Positions 26,279 through 33,656 of a DNA stretch of 64,000 nt are shown piece by piece; the stretch's first letter is position 1, and the number at the start of each line of letters is the position of its first letter. The notes below the pieces were generated by a model. The model saw nothing but the letters and a program-made list of their open reading frames with translations, made no database searches and had not been told where the DNA came from. The position numbers and the translations under genes are program-made. Origin of the DNA: Eutrigla gurnardus. Taxonomy: Eukaryota > Chordata > Actinopteri > Perciformes > Triglidae. The stretch covers positions 5,106,001 to 5,170,000 of the forward strand of contig OY741268.1 in assembly GCA_963514095.1 (NCBI GenBank), written 5' to 3'.

Positions 26279-28867
26279 TGAGTTTTGACAACAGCCCTCC
26301 AGGATCTGATGTAGTGTCCAGAGACCCACAGACTGTGTGAGCAGACATTGTCTCCGTGTTTCAGACATCAGGACACTTGACTATTAATATATTAAAACGT
26401 CTTTCTTTAATTTCTTCTAATTTCTCTTTGATGTCTTCCTCCAAAGTTCAAGAAACGTTCCAAAGAAACAGTTCCTAACACAATGGAAGATAAGCAGAGC
26501 CGGTGTGTGTGTTCCTCTGTGTTTGTAGAACCTGTGCATCGAGAACGCCTGCATCGCTGCTCATGACAAGACGGGCCGCTACGCCACCATGTTCACTGTA
26601 GACAAAGTCCTCACTCCACCGATGGGGACCGTCATGGATGTCCTGAAGGCCGATGACCGCTTCAGGTGAGGGCTTATACAAATATCTGCACTCAGAGGGC
26701 AAGCTTTACTGTTGTAGTCGGTGGAACGATTAACCAATCATTATTTTTTTTTTATTATTTTTCCGTTAATAGACTGATTATTTGATTTTTTAAATAGTTA
26801 AAATATGAATTAACATATTAGATTTATTATGAATGCATCAACATTGAGACATTATCACTAATATATTAACATTGTCAATATGATTAATAATACATTAATA
26901 GTATGAACATTATTAATAATGCATTCACATTATTAAAATGATTACTGGTATGTTAACTTTAATAACATTTTTACTAATACCTTAATATTTTTAACATTAT
27001 TAATTATACATTAACATTATTAGAATTATTACTTATACATTAACATTATTAATCATACAACACCAGGACATGTTTTTACATAATACAATGTATTTCTGTC
27101 CACTATTTTATTAATTAACTAATTGATTAATTCATAATTAATCAACATTTTCTGCTGTAGTTGTTTAAACTGTTAAGTATAATTTATAACCAAACGTCAT
27201 TCTGTCTCTTCATATGTTTTGTGTGTAAAAATCTCAATTTGTATAAGTATCTTAATCTGTCAGCTGTCGAAGTACAAATACTCAAGTAAAGTACCTAAAA
27301 TTTGACTTACAGTACTTGAGTAAATGTAGTTAGTTACTCTCCAACCCTGTTAGAAGGCCAAAGACATCTGGTCCACACCAGTACACAGTGGTACACAGAT
27401 ATTTCCCAGCAGCCCTCTGTGGTGATGAATCAGAACCGTTCATGTTGTTCCAGGAACATTTTGGTTGTGAGCCGTTAGAATAAACGCTGTGATGGTTTAA
27501 ACAGACTCCAGCAGCAGCTCAGTCACAACTCTCCATCACATCGTCAAGCTCCCAGCTGTAATTTCATCTTCTAATTATTAAGTCTGGCTCTGAGGGTTTC
27601 TCCTGTTCCTTAAGGCTTTAAACCAACAGTCTGGCCCCGAAGCCCCAGTATCATTTGCAGGATCTTTAAATAACAGCAACGCAACACAGTTTTAGGTCTT
27701 TCACATATTCACCATTTTTAGGCTCTACAGCTCTCAACATGGTCATGGTGATGGCAGCTAGCAGGTGGTTTCTCCACATAGTCTGGTCTAGTCTCTGGAC
27801 TAATTCATGTAAGCTACTATCGTAGACCTCTGGGGGACCACAGGAGACAACATTTGTTTCCTCCGTTTATGATTCAGTGATGTCAGGACGACAGGAGGAG
27901 AATCTCAACGCTGATAGGTTTTAGAGACATGTCATGTGACTTTTGTGTATTCGCTAGTGATGTCCAAATGAAGCTTCGTGAAGCATTTTCTTTATTTTCT
28001 GAGCCCAATAGATGGCGCTCTCTGTTCAACAAAGGGTTGAAGGCCGATATATTTCCATTGCTTTCAACCCTTTGTTGAACAGAGAGCGCCATCTATTGGG
28101 CTCAGAAAATAAAGAAAATGCTTCACGAAGCTTCATTTGGACATCACTAATATATATATATATATATATTTATATACACTCACCAGCCACTTTATTAGGT
28201 ACACCTGTTCAACTGCTCGTTAAGGCAAATTTCTAATCAGCCAATCACATGGCAGCAACTCAATGCATTTAGGCATGTAGACATGGTCAAGACGATCTGC
28301 TACAGTTCAAACCGAGCATCAGAATGGGGAAGAAAGGTGATTTAAGTGACTTTGAACGTGGCATGGTTGTTGGTGCCAGACAGGCTGGTCTGAGTATTTC
28401 AGAAACTGCTGATCTACTGGGATTTTCACGCACAACCATCTCTAGGGTTTACAGAGAATGGTCCGAAAAAGAGAAAATATCCAGTGAGCGGCAGTTCTGT
28501 GGGCGCAAATGCCTTGTTGATGCCAGAGGAGAATGGCCAGACTGGTTCGAGCTGATAGAAAGGCAACAGTAACTCAAATAACCACTCGTTACAACCGAGG
28601 TATGCAGAAGAGCATCTCTGAACACACAACACGTGGAACCTTGAGGCGGATGGGCTACAGCAGCAGAAGACCACACCGGGTGCCACTCCTGTCAGCTAAG
28701 AACAGGAAACTGAGGCTACAATTCGCACAGGCTCACCAAAATTGGACAATAGAAGATTGGAAAAACGTTGCCTGGTCTGATGAGTCTCGATTTCTGCTGC
28801 GACATTCGGATGGTAGGGTCAGAATTTGGCGTCAACAACATGAACATTTTTCCAATCTTCTATATAT

Positions 28868-28906
<39 letters not shown>

Positions 28907-30612
28907 ATGCTATATTAATGAGATATTAATAATGAATAGAGAACCTTTAGCTACTTACATCTCCAGTTCTATGAGTGACAGCAGGGCTAACTGTTAAAAT
29001 GACCACTATACTCCTGGGTCACATGACCTCTGCCCCGGTCAGAGTAGCGATGTTGCGTTGTAGATGCTAACAGAGGAGCCTCCTTCCTGTTCCAGCCTCC
29101 TGGTCGGAGCCATCCAGACCGCAGGCATGGCGGAGCTGTTGAACCAGCAGGGGGCGCTGACCTTCTTTGCTCCCACCAACGCCGCCTTCAACTCTCTGTC
29201 TCCACAGGAACTCAACAGACTGATGCGTGAGTGGAGAATATGTCATACGTTGCATCTATGATATAAACACAGTATGTTTGAAGTTATTCTCCGACATGAG
29301 AAGGAAGCCTTCGTCTCCTTCTTTGGTTCGGACGTTAAGACACATTGTGTTTACGTGACTCACAGCAGAGTCCCGTCTTTAATCAGGTTTGTATAAACTG
29401 TCCGAGCAGCTTCACCGCCGTCCTAATAAAGACATGAACATAGACCGCTCAAAGAAATGCTTCTCTTGTGTTACAGTAAAACACTCTATATGATATCATT
29501 TGATTCATATTTTGTATTTCATATTTCTCAACTATATTTATATTTCTGCACCAAACACCGAAAGACAAATTCGGATTCATGTTCATTTAAATCATGTTTA
29601 AGGCACTGAAATATCTGAATTCCTCTTTTTAAAAGCTTGTTTTATTTTATATTTACCAGGATGAACACGTATTTATTTATGTATTTGTTTATTTGAAGGG
29701 GACAGTGCACAGCTTCTTAGCTGTACCAGAGTTAGTGATGAGCTCCCCTAGTTGGCAGGTTTTCTTGACAAATATTGAAAAAGAAGGACTTGATCGTCAG
29801 ACGTCAGACCTGAAGACGAAGAAGGAATGAAAAGCATTGAGATTGTGTTTGTGTATCCGTATCCAGGCAACCGTCAGGAGCTGTCAGGTGTGCTCAAGTA
29901 CCACCTGGGGGAGGGCATGCTGGTCAGCGGAGGAGTGGGCTCTCACACCAGAGTCCAACCTCTGCAGGGAGAGAAGCTGGAGCTCGGCCTGGTCAGTCGC
30001 CTCTGCTCAGCCTTCAGTAGCTCCGATTATTGATCCGTGATCAGGGCCAATAACATCTCTGCTCTCTGTTTCAGCGTAACTACACCGTGTACATAAACAA
30101 GGTCCCGGTCGCCGATGCCGACCTGATGGCGACCAACGGCGTGGTTCACGCTGTCAACAGCATCATCAGACCTCTGCGTGAGTTCTTCTTCATCTGCTCC
30201 TTTCCATCCGTTTGGTTGGTTTTGTGTAACAAGTCGTGTTTGTGTGTTCAGCTCCCAAGGTGGACCGGGAGCAGGCTGACGGACCTGCCGTCCCCCTCAG
30301 ATCAGCTGCTTCGTCCAGGGTGAGGACACACTGATGGACGTCATGTTGTCACGGTTCTTCTTCTGAATGAACAAATTCTGATCTTCTCTCTCTCACTTCT
30401 CTGTGTCTCTCAGGCTGACTCCAAGAGCTTCAGGAATGGTGAATTTCTTCTGTCTGAACTACTTCCTCTGTTATATTGATTCATATCGCTGCTGTGTTGC
30501 CTTTGACCTGGAGGCGGAGCCTCGTCTCAACTTCCTGTGTCTCTGTTTCCTGACAGACGACCTGTTCCAGAAGGTGGTCCGCAGTCGCTCCAGCAGGACG
30601 ATGAAGCAGTAA
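3597..30612 (+). CDS. tgfbi: Transforming growth factor beta-induced protein (keratoepithelin), 17 exons
   Basis: This is a secreted extracellular-matrix adhesion protein of the fasciclin family that binds collagens and integrins. Coding exons are 3597-3709, 4695-4793, 18457-18521, 19158-19315, exon 5 inside the N gap, exon 6 visible only as 19624-19672, then 19758-19899, 19994-20206, 21769-21906, 21977-22122, 26529-26665, 29096-29226, 29867-29991, 30075-30177, 30252-30319, 30414-30438 and 30557-30612 (stop TAA). All visible junctions are AG/GT and keep phase. The order is signal peptide, Cys-rich CROPT/EMI-like region, four FAS1 domains and a short basic tail. Human TGFBI also has 17 exons with closely matching protein, for example TNRKYFTNCKQWY against TNKKYFTNCKQWY here. 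The orthology call is firm. There is no frameshift or premature stop in what is visible. Confidence 0.96.
4794..7227. other. Start of tgfbi intron 2 with an old interspersed repeat
   Basis: No exon is seen. Between about 5500 and 6085 lies a diverged copy of a fish interspersed repeat containing AACAAAACTACTTG, GTGGACTCCCACAGACTC, CAGCAAACGTAATCC and CAACAAAACCAACGTTAGG. A second diverged copy of its middle part is at about 51060-51330. Short (TG)n runs lie at 6416-6446 and 6550-6597. Confidence 0.5.
6550..6597. repeat. (AC)n/(GT)n microsatellite
   Basis: ACACACACAC changes to GTGTGTGTGT at about 6561, so the tract is partly self-complementary and could form a small hairpin. Confidence 0.85.
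7228..7460. repeat. Degenerate GTTAGGTAG/GTAGCTA tandem tract
   Basis: Words such as TTAGGTAG, GTAGCTA and TTAGATA recur every 4-10 bases through intron 2 sequence. This looks like a decayed tetranucleotide (GTAG)n array. No coding sense is visible. Confidence 0.65.
8628..8649. repeat. 22-base poly-C tract
   Basis: An uninterrupted C run of about 22 bases. A second one of about 19 bases is at 9307-9325. Both lie in intron 2. Such runs are prone to sequencing and length error. Confidence 0.85.
9082..9158. repeat. (CA)n microsatellite
   Basis: About 38 CA units, interrupted once by GC near the right end (9151). It lies in intron 2 of tgfbi. Confidence 0.95.
9647..11708. mobile_element. Candidate TIR transposon in intron 2, split by a later hAT MITE
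   Basis: The left end CAGGCTAGCTTTACATGACA and the reverse complement of the right end, GAGGCTGGCTTTACACAACA, agree at most positions. AGACT lies just outside both ends, a possible short target duplication. Removing the nested 933-bp element and its duplicated target leaves about 1.1 kb of host element. No transposase motif was recognised. The pairing of ends is convincing but the superfamily is not settled. Confidence 0.5.
9811..10743. mobile_element. 933-bp hAT-type MITE with exact 8-bp target duplication
   Basis: The 8-bp direct repeat CTAGGTGG lies at 9803-9810 and 10744-10751. The left terminus is TAGTGTTGTCACGATACC and the right terminus, read inverted, is TAGGGTTGCACGGTATACC. Inside, many GGTACC and TACCGGTA words lie near both ends. 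The internal 10200-10650 part is GC-rich with a long CT/CGCTCT stretch. The open frames there lack known domains. It sits inside the 9647-11708 element, so it inserted later. Confidence 0.88.
11754..12992 (+). mobile_element. hAT transposon remnant with target duplication ATTATGGA
   Basis: The 8-bp direct repeat ATTATGGA at 11746-11753 and 12993-13000 brackets termini CAGCGGCGGTGCCAG and CTGGCGCCGCCACTG, which are inverted copies with one or two changes. Near both ends TTAGCCCTACC or TTAGCCCCACC motifs recur. The 1239-bp element retains only the start of a transposase (12135-12263). It lies in tgfbi intron 2. Confidence 0.88.
12135..12263 (+). pseudogene. N-terminal fragment of a hAT-type transposase
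   Basis: A 42-codon frame begins MDKFVFKRRRTEQQ and continues with acidic and threonine-rich residues to a stop. A short basic MDKF(x)KR start followed by a linker resembles the N-terminus of the ZMYM/TTF-zinc-finger class of hAT transposases. The catalytic region is missing. This is an internally deleted element, so no function is expected. Confidence 0.45.
13354..13812. mobile_element. 459-bp element with imperfect 33-bp terminal inverted repeats
   Basis: The left end has GTTCAGACTGTACCTTTCC and the right end inverted has GTTCAGACTGCACCTTTCC, and the match continues outward and inward with a few changes. No clear target duplication was found. It has no transposase. It is probably a non-autonomous DNA transposon of uncertain superfamily. 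Confidence 0.6.
13953..14152 (-). mobile_element. tRNA-derived SINE
   Basis: Read on the - strand from 14152, the head has the A-box-like TGGCTCAGTGGTAGAG and, about 40 bases on, the B-box-like GGTTCGACTC, as in a tRNA. Then come a CT-rich body and a tail containing AATAAAAGGCAAAAATG and finally an A-rich run (poly-T on +). This is the usual layout of fish tRNA-SINEs. It is intronic and antisense to tgfbi. Confidence 0.85.
14790..15055. repeat. Degenerate CTGAGACA-type tandem tract
   Basis: GAGACACTGAGACA and close variants recur over about 260 bases with a period near 8. The units are diverged. It lies in tgfbi intron 2. Confidence 0.7.
15125..15262. repeat. Degenerate GGTCTGGTGGT tract, first block
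   Basis: GGTCT, TGGTGG and TTCTG words alternate irregularly, leaving a strand almost free of A. The same word mix returns at 16193-16390 about 1 kb away in the same intron. The two blocks may be one old array split by other sequence. Confidence 0.6.
16193..16390. repeat. Degenerate GGTCTGGTGGT tract, second block
   Basis: Same composition as the block at 15125-15262, with TGGTGGTCTG and TCTGGTGG recurring. The 99-residue open frame across it is a by-product of the G/T-rich repeat. Confidence 0.6.
16675..17760. repeat. 40-bp minisatellite, about 27 copies, tgfbi intron 2
   Basis: The unit has the parts TCCATGTTTGTTG, TGTACAGGTACC and ATAGTTAC, then a variable trinucleotide before TGTC. Variants TACTACTG, TACAGCTG, TACGACTG and TATTACTA and the pair GTTGTGT/GTTGGAT or GTTGGGT are interspersed, giving local higher-order order. 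Each unit carries the palindrome GGTACC. The last units decay around 17730-17760. Confidence 0.97.
17761..18456. other. End of tgfbi intron 2, nothing further recognised
   Basis: Ordinary AT-rich sequence up to the polypyrimidine tract and CTGCAG acceptor of exon 3. No second exon or repeat was identified. Confidence 0.5.
18457..19315 (+). CDS. tgfbi: tgfbi exons 3-4: end of Cys-rich region, start of FAS1-1
   Basis: Exon 3 (18457-18521) encodes VITYECCPGYEKIPGEKGCP, the CC-containing end of the Cys-rich module. Exon 4 (19158-19315) encodes the start of the first fasciclin domain, including the FAS1 H1-type motif FTFFAPSNEAW. The arginine aligned with human Arg124, the main corneal-dystrophy residue, is kept in YSERAQLRE. 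A (TG)n run sits directly before the exon 4 acceptor and forms part of its polypyrimidine region. Confidence 0.94.
19424..19623. other. 200-N assembly gap that removes exon 5 and most of exon 6 of tgfbi
   Basis: Exactly 200 N bases, which suggests a placeholder of unknown true size. Exon 4 ends in phase 0 before it and exon 6 resumes at its right edge. The missing protein is the remainder of FAS1-1, about 100 residues in human. Intron 4, exon 5, intron 5 and most of exon 6 must fit here, so the true gap is probably larger than 200 bases. Confidence 0.95.
19624..20206 (+). CDS. tgfbi: tgfbi exon 6 (partial), exons 7 and 8: end of FAS1-1 and FAS1-2
   Basis: The visible end of exon 6 (19624-19672) reads NVHTLLDVDDDLETLR and starts inside the assembly gap. 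Exon 7 (19758-19899) holds YTIFAPTNEAFEKIP, almost the same as human, and exon 8 (19994-20206) the H2-type motif GTNGVIHYIDELLIPDS. Human has NKDIL at the integrin-binding site of this domain; here the residues are KKDQL. Exon lengths and phases fit the human pattern. Confidence 0.94.
20312..20353 (+). pseudogene. Duplicated 3' end of tgfbi exon 8 with its splice donor
   Basis: The frame MKYINGLLIADSG followed by GTAC mirrors the true exon end IHYIDELLIPDSG followed by GTAC, at an offset of about 145 bases. The intronic words after it (CTACAAGTAATA, ACTAAAACTA) also repeat those after the true donor. A third, more decayed copy may lie around 21590-21680, beyond the hAT insertion. It has no acceptor of its own that I can see. 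It could act as a cryptic donor. Confidence 0.65.
20454..21564. mobile_element. hAT-type element in tgfbi intron 8
   Basis: The left end TAAGGCTGGGACGACTTG and the inverted right end TAGAGCTGTCCCAAACGATT are hAT-like. Flanks CTGTCGAT (20446-20453) and CTGTCAAA (21565-21572) match in 6 of 8 bases, consistent with an ageing 8-bp target duplication. Inside near each end are TCGAC/GTCGACG and ATTAATCG words typical of this fish family. There is no transposase frame. A (TAA)n microsatellite lies within. Confidence 0.75.
21122..21209. repeat. (TAA)n microsatellite
   Basis: About 28 near-perfect TAA units with two or three TAG interruptions, inside the hAT element of intron 8. Confidence 0.95.
21769..26665 (+). 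CDS. tgfbi: tgfbi exons 9-11: FAS1-3 domain
   Basis: Exon 9 (21769-21906) encodes VKVLQELADGSTVAMATKLF and the motif LTMLAPLDNAFK. Exon 10 (21977-22122) ends LGGLRLRVFVYRN. Exon 11 (26529-26665) encodes NLCIENACIAAHDKTGRY and LTPPMGTVMDVLKADDRF, close to the human protein. Intron 10 is 4.4 kb and holds the 33-bp minisatellite. Confidence 0.94.
22480..22556 (+). mobile_element. Conserved 3' tail of a teleost SINE/LINE
   Basis: The words GTCGCTTTGGACAAAAGCG and TCTGCTAAATG followed by AAATGTAAATGTAA are the well-known tail shared by several fish SINEs. The head, with tRNA-type boxes, was not found upstream, so the copy looks 5'-truncated. It lies in tgfbi intron 10. Confidence 0.65.
22557..23934. 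other. tgfbi intron 10, left part, nothing recognised
   Basis: AT-rich, apparently single-copy sequence without a supported exon or element. The 102-residue open frame on the - strand at 22882-23190 shows no known motif. Confidence 0.4.
23935..25940. repeat. 33-bp minisatellite with 489-bp higher-order repeats, tgfbi intron 10
   Basis: The unit is GGTGATGTTGCTCYGATGG plus TTTCTGGTTGTAMA, 33 bases, in about 60 copies. Units with a deleted triplet (TGTAGTGGCATTGCT) occur in fixed places. The landmark TCTGATTGTACAGG recurs at 24120, 24609 and 25098, so a block of 15 units (13 of 33 and 2 of 30 bases, total 489) has been duplicated about two and a half times. Because the period is divisible by three and stop-free, long frames run on both strands (on + GDVAPMVSGCT, on - PETIGATSPVQ). 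They lie inside an intron, so I do not regard them as genes. Confidence 0.97.
26238..26277. repeat. (TG)n microsatellite
   Basis: About 20 TG units in intron 10, 250 bases before exon 11. Confidence 0.95.
26720..27350. repeat. AT-rich degenerate ATTAACATT tract ending in a hAT-like terminus
   Basis: At 26780-27060, ATTAACATT and TATTAATAATG words recur irregularly. At 27260-27345 the words CTCAAGTAAAGTACC and TACTTGAGTAAATGTAGT lead to AGTTACTCTCCAACCCTG, which resembles the right end of a common fish hAT-like repeat. The left end was not identified. Confidence 0.5.
27957..28147. mobile_element. 191-bp perfect fold-back element with TA target duplication
   Basis: Arms 27957-28041 and 28063-28147 are 85-base perfect inverted repeats (outer end GTGATGTCCAAATGAAGC) around a 21-base spacer. 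TA flanks both ends (27955-27956 and 28148-28149), as for Tc1/mariner-type insertion. Because the arms are identical, the same peptide start MALSVQQRVE appears on both strands. It lies in tgfbi intron 11 and is too short to be autonomous. An RNA copy would form a long hairpin. Confidence 0.92.
28175..28850 (+). mobile_element. 5' half of a Tc1-like transposon
   Basis: It starts TACACTCACCAGCCAC then TTTATTAGGTACACC, the terminal repeat of a common fish Tc1-like family. It contains about two thirds of the transposase and stops at an (AT)n tract near 28860. The right half and right terminus are missing. It sits about 30 bases after the fold-back element in tgfbi intron 11. Confidence 0.88.
28324..28850 (+). 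pseudogene. Tc1-like transposase, frameshifted and truncated
   Basis: The first frame (28324-28572) starts MGKKGDLSDFERGMVVGARQ and carries the paired-like helix-turn-helix (LSISETADLLGFSRTTISRV). At about 28530 the frame shifts, and the protein continues in a second frame (28533 on) with TVTQITTRYNRG and the first catalytic Asp motif VAWSDESRF. The second Asp and the Glu of DD34E are missing with the lost right half. It cannot make an active enzyme. Confidence 0.88.
28866..28904. repeat. (AT)n microsatellite at the broken Tc1 end
   Basis: About 18 AT units directly after the point where the Tc1 coding sequence stops, possibly the site of the deletion. Confidence 0.85.
29096..30177 (+). CDS. 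tgfbi: tgfbi exons 12-14: FAS1-4 domain
   Basis: Exon 12 (29096-29226) encodes LLVGAIQTAGMAELLNQQGA and LTFFAPTNAAFNSLSPQELN. Exon 13 (29867-29991) encodes LSGVLKYHLGEGMLVSGGVG. Exon 14 (30075-30177) encodes VPVADADLMATNGVVHAVNS. Human Arg555, a dystrophy hot spot in PPRERSRLL, aligns with Leu here (SPQELNRLM). The human EPDIM integrin motif is DADLM. The domain is complete and in frame. Confidence 0.94.
29227..29866. other. tgfbi intron 12
   Basis: 640 bases of AT-rich sequence between exons 12 and 13. No repeat or extra exon was recognised. Confidence 0.6.
30252..30612 (+). CDS. tgfbi: tgfbi exons 15-17: C-terminal tail without RGD
   Basis: Exon 15 (30252-30319) encodes PKVDREQADGPAVPLRSAAS. 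Exon 16 (30414-30438) is only 25 bases and encodes ADSKSFRN. Exon 17 (30557-30612) encodes DLFQKVVRSRSSRTMKQ and the stop. Human TGFBI has an RGD integrin-binding triplet in the matching stretch. None is present here. The three small exons with short introns copy the human exon 15-17 arrangement, which supports the model although sequence identity is low. Confidence 0.85.
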
Positions 30613-31083
30613 AAGTCCAGTAGAACGTCAGCAGAACGTCTGAGGAACCAAAGAATTGAACGTGTTCTCGTCTTAAAGGAAAAATCCCTCTAAAATCATT
30701 CTGGGAAACGTAGGAAACCACTAAGTGAAGTAGACGAGGCCGAATGCAAGAAAGTAGAAACTGCTGATCAGATCAATACGTGTTACATCATTCCTTCAGT
30801 TTGTGGAGAGAAAAAGAAGAAATATTGTTTTTGTATTTTTTACCGACTCAGTGTTTTATTTTCTTTGTACTGTAAAAAAAACAACAACAACTAGTTTTGA
30901 CCAAATGTCACTTCTGAAGTTTGAACTTTCACATGTATAATTTTTGTAAAGTGTGTTTTTGTTGTTGTGTAACTTTGTGTGTTGTCGTCCTGCAGCATGC
31001 CGGCGAGTCTGAGCTCAAACAAACAAAGTGATGGAATTCTCGAGCTTTTTTAGAATCGTTTTTGTGTTTTTTTGTAAAATAAA
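30613..31083 (+). promoter_or_regulatory. tgfbi: tgfbi 3' UTR and polyadenylation signal
   Basis: The untranslated region follows the TAA at 30610-30612. A canonical AATAAA lies at 31078-31083 after a T/A-rich stretch, and a (TG)n run begins about 60 bases later, which would supply a GU-rich downstream element. The cleavage site is therefore expected near 31095-31110. This is inferred from motifs only. Confidence 0.7.
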
Positions 31084-31144
31084 ACTGAAAAAAGAGCTCT
31101 GGAAAATAAGTCATCTGTAACTGAAGCTCAAGTGAGTGAGTGTG

Positions 31145-31174
31145 AGAGAGAGAGAGTGTGTGTGTGTGTGTGTC

Positions 31175-31236
<62 letters not shown>

Positions 31237-31240
31237 TGTG
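31145..31240. repeat. (TG)n microsatellite downstream of tgfbi
   Basis: (GA)n then (TG)n with one TCCC interruption. On the transcribed strand it gives a long GU-rich run just past the AATAAA. Confidence 0.95.
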
Positions 31241-31795
31241 TCCCTGCATGTGTGTGTCTCTGTGTGTGTGTGCTGGGTTCAGGTTGGGTTCACGTCTCTG
31301 CTGGTTTCTAAAAAGCTGCAGAGCGTGGACGCGTCACAGTAGTCACGCCGACTTAAATCATTTGCAATCTGTGCACATGTGCGTGCACGTTTCCTGCGTG
31401 GAGGATCAGAGTTATGAAATATTAATGTGGTCCAGGTGAGGGCAACAGAGACAAAGCTTCTTTTTAACAGGGTTTAATGTGAAGCAGTGAATGCCTCACA
31501 GAGTGAATATTTTGTTTTCCTCCAGAGGGAAAATGTGCACAGACACACACACGAAGCCCTTTCATTAAAACACTTTTCTGTTAAAGTTCAAGTGTTTTCT
31601 TTAACTTTGTAGTTTGAACTTTCTCGTCCACAAAGATCAGAAGTGACTTTCAGGGTTCAGACTTTCAGGTTTTTTCAACAGCTAAGTATTGAAGCCAGAA
31701 CAGAAGTCTATGTGATGGAAAACTTTTCATAACAACATAAAAAAAAAATGAAGATAATAATGTGGCCAAACGCAGGAGACAGTTTGACGCAGATC
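31241..31795. other. Intergenic DNA between tgfbi and the minisatellite block
   Basis: No gene, RNA or repeat was recognised, apart from short CACACACA words near 31541. Confidence 0.4.
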
Positions 31796-31907
31796 CATCC
31801 ATCATCAACCACTTATCCAGGATAAGAGGTTGGTGATGGATTCCGGGTCGCGGTGGGCTGGAGCTAATCCCAACTGTCATTGGGCGAAGGCAGGGTTCAC
31901 CTGGACA
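31796..31907 (+). mobile_element. Left part of a fish interspersed repeat that seeded minisatellite A
   Basis: Words such as ATCCATCATCAACCACTTAT, GGGTCGCGGTGGGCTGGAG and CAGGGTTCACCTGGACAGG are hallmarks of a very common teleost retroelement tail. Its expected continuation (CATGTCTTTGGACTGTGG) appears only at 38238-38255, after 6.3 kb of minisatellite and inserted DNA. The middle part of the same repeat, AGTCTATCACAGGG with GACATGTAGAGACAGACA, is the minisatellite unit. Confidence 0.75.
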
Positions 31908-32541
31908 GGTAACTAGTCTATCACAGGGAGACATGTAGAGACAGACAGGTAACCAGTCTATCACAGGTAACCAGTCTATCACAGGGAGACATGTAGAGAC
32001 AGACAGGTAACCGGTCTATCACAGGTAACCAGTCTATCACAGGGAGACATGTAGAGACAGACAGGTAACCAGTCTATCACAGGGAGACATGTAGAGACAG
32101 ACAGGTAACCAGTCTATCACAGGGCTGACATGTAGAGACAGACAGGTAACCAGTCTATCACAGGGCCGAAATGTAGAGACAGACAGGTAACCAGTCTATC
32201 ACAGGGAGACATGTAGAGACAGACAGGTAACCAGTCTATCACAGGGAGACATGTAGAGACAGACAGGTAACCAGTCTATCACAGGGCTGACATGTAGAGA
32301 CAGACAGGTAACCAGTCTATCACAGGGCCGACATGTAGAGACAGACAGGTAACCAGTCTATCACAGGGAGACATGTAGAGACAGACAGGTAACCAGTCTA
32401 TCACAGGGCCGACATGTAGAGACAGACAGGTAACCAGTCTATCACAGGGAGACATGTAGAGACAGACAGGTAACCAGTCTATCACAGGGCTGACATGTAG
32501 AGACAGACAGGTAACCAGTCTATCACAGGGCTGACATGTAG
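31908..32541. repeat. Minisatellite A, 40/41-bp unit, about 16 copies
   Basis: The unit consists of ACATGTAGAGACAGACAGG, TAACCAGTCTATCACAGGG and a variable GA, CTG or CCG link. Translations such as CLYMSPVIDWLPV on the - strand are repeat artefacts. It runs directly into the duplicated block at 32542. Confidence 0.97.
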
Positions 32542-33430
32542 ACCTGGAGCAAATGTTTCCTCCCAAAGAGTGATGGGAAACACTGGATTTAGAATAGCCC
32601 TTAATACTATTATGATTGATGTTGGTATGTACGTGACGGATGTGGCTCGTGCTGAAACTCCACACTACTGTTGCTCCACAGACCACAGACGATGAGGTTG
32701 GACTGGAGATCTCCAGTCTCGGGATAAACAATCGTATTAAAATGCTTCGTCACTCTGTGTTTTTTACTAAACAAAAACACATAAATTGAGTATTACAAAA
32801 ATAAAACAACATTATCAAACCTTGGTGTGATCATATAGTGGATATTATTCTGAAGTGCAAACTACATCACATTACACTGGATGATAGAAAACACATTTAA
32901 CTAACATGAGGTGAACATAAAACACACTTCATAGCTATTTAACAGGCTGCCAGTCTAGATTCTGAGCTAGCCAAGCTAATGTGAGCTTTTTAACCCAACG
33001 GGTAAAAAGGCAACTCACACCAAAACAAACCACTTAAAAATCATGAAAACGAAATAAAATGTATTACCTGCAACACAGTATTGCCAGTGGGGAATGATGA
33101 GGGCAATCTCTCAATCTCTCGGGATAAACAGTCTATGAATGAGTACAACAATTAAGATAGTTTAGCTTAATATAATGTTTACTCAATCAATCAACTAACA
33201 AATCATAGCTTTTGCTCAAAGCAGTTAGCATTAAAGGGATAGTTCAAAATTTTGGACATAAGACCTATTTTCCAACTCAGCCGGTGTGTTCGAGACGTCT
33301 GGAGACGTTTTCAAGAAATTTCATTCAGTTCTTCTAGTTGCCGAGTTCGCTTGTGCTATGGCTAGGGCAAGTCAATCGTTCTAGTTAGCATGGCATTAAA
33401 AACACTCATACCGACTCCACAGTGCACCCG
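32542..33430. repeat. Segmental duplication copy 1 (889 bp)
   Basis: Matches 37301-38189 base for base at a constant offset of 4759, with only about five substitutions that I could see by eye (for example CAATCGTATT/CAATCGCATT) and no net insertion or deletion. It includes unknown AT-rich sequence and the first 196 bases of the TTAA transposon at 33235. High identity means a recent event. Confidence 0.96.
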
Positions 33431-33656
33431 AGGCAAATCAATTAAAACCTTAGACTGTTGATGTACATATCTGTGTTGATAGAATAATATTTGAAACAAA
33501 ACTAACCTCGCATCGCATGAATCATCCATTTTTTGAGGGACTAGTTTCTCAGCAGCAGCGGAATTTGACTTTGCTCCGTCGGGCAGCACATGGCCCTGCG
33601 AACCCACAATTACGCACCGCAAACCCGAACCTCTGCTCCGTCCGGAGAACCGTAAA

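Noticed and set aside
32279..32731. 150-codon - strand frame rich in CLSLHVSPVIDWLPV
   Set aside because: It is a readthrough of the 40/41-bp minisatellite plus duplicated flank. The same peptide pattern appears at 36670 and 37200 for the same reason.
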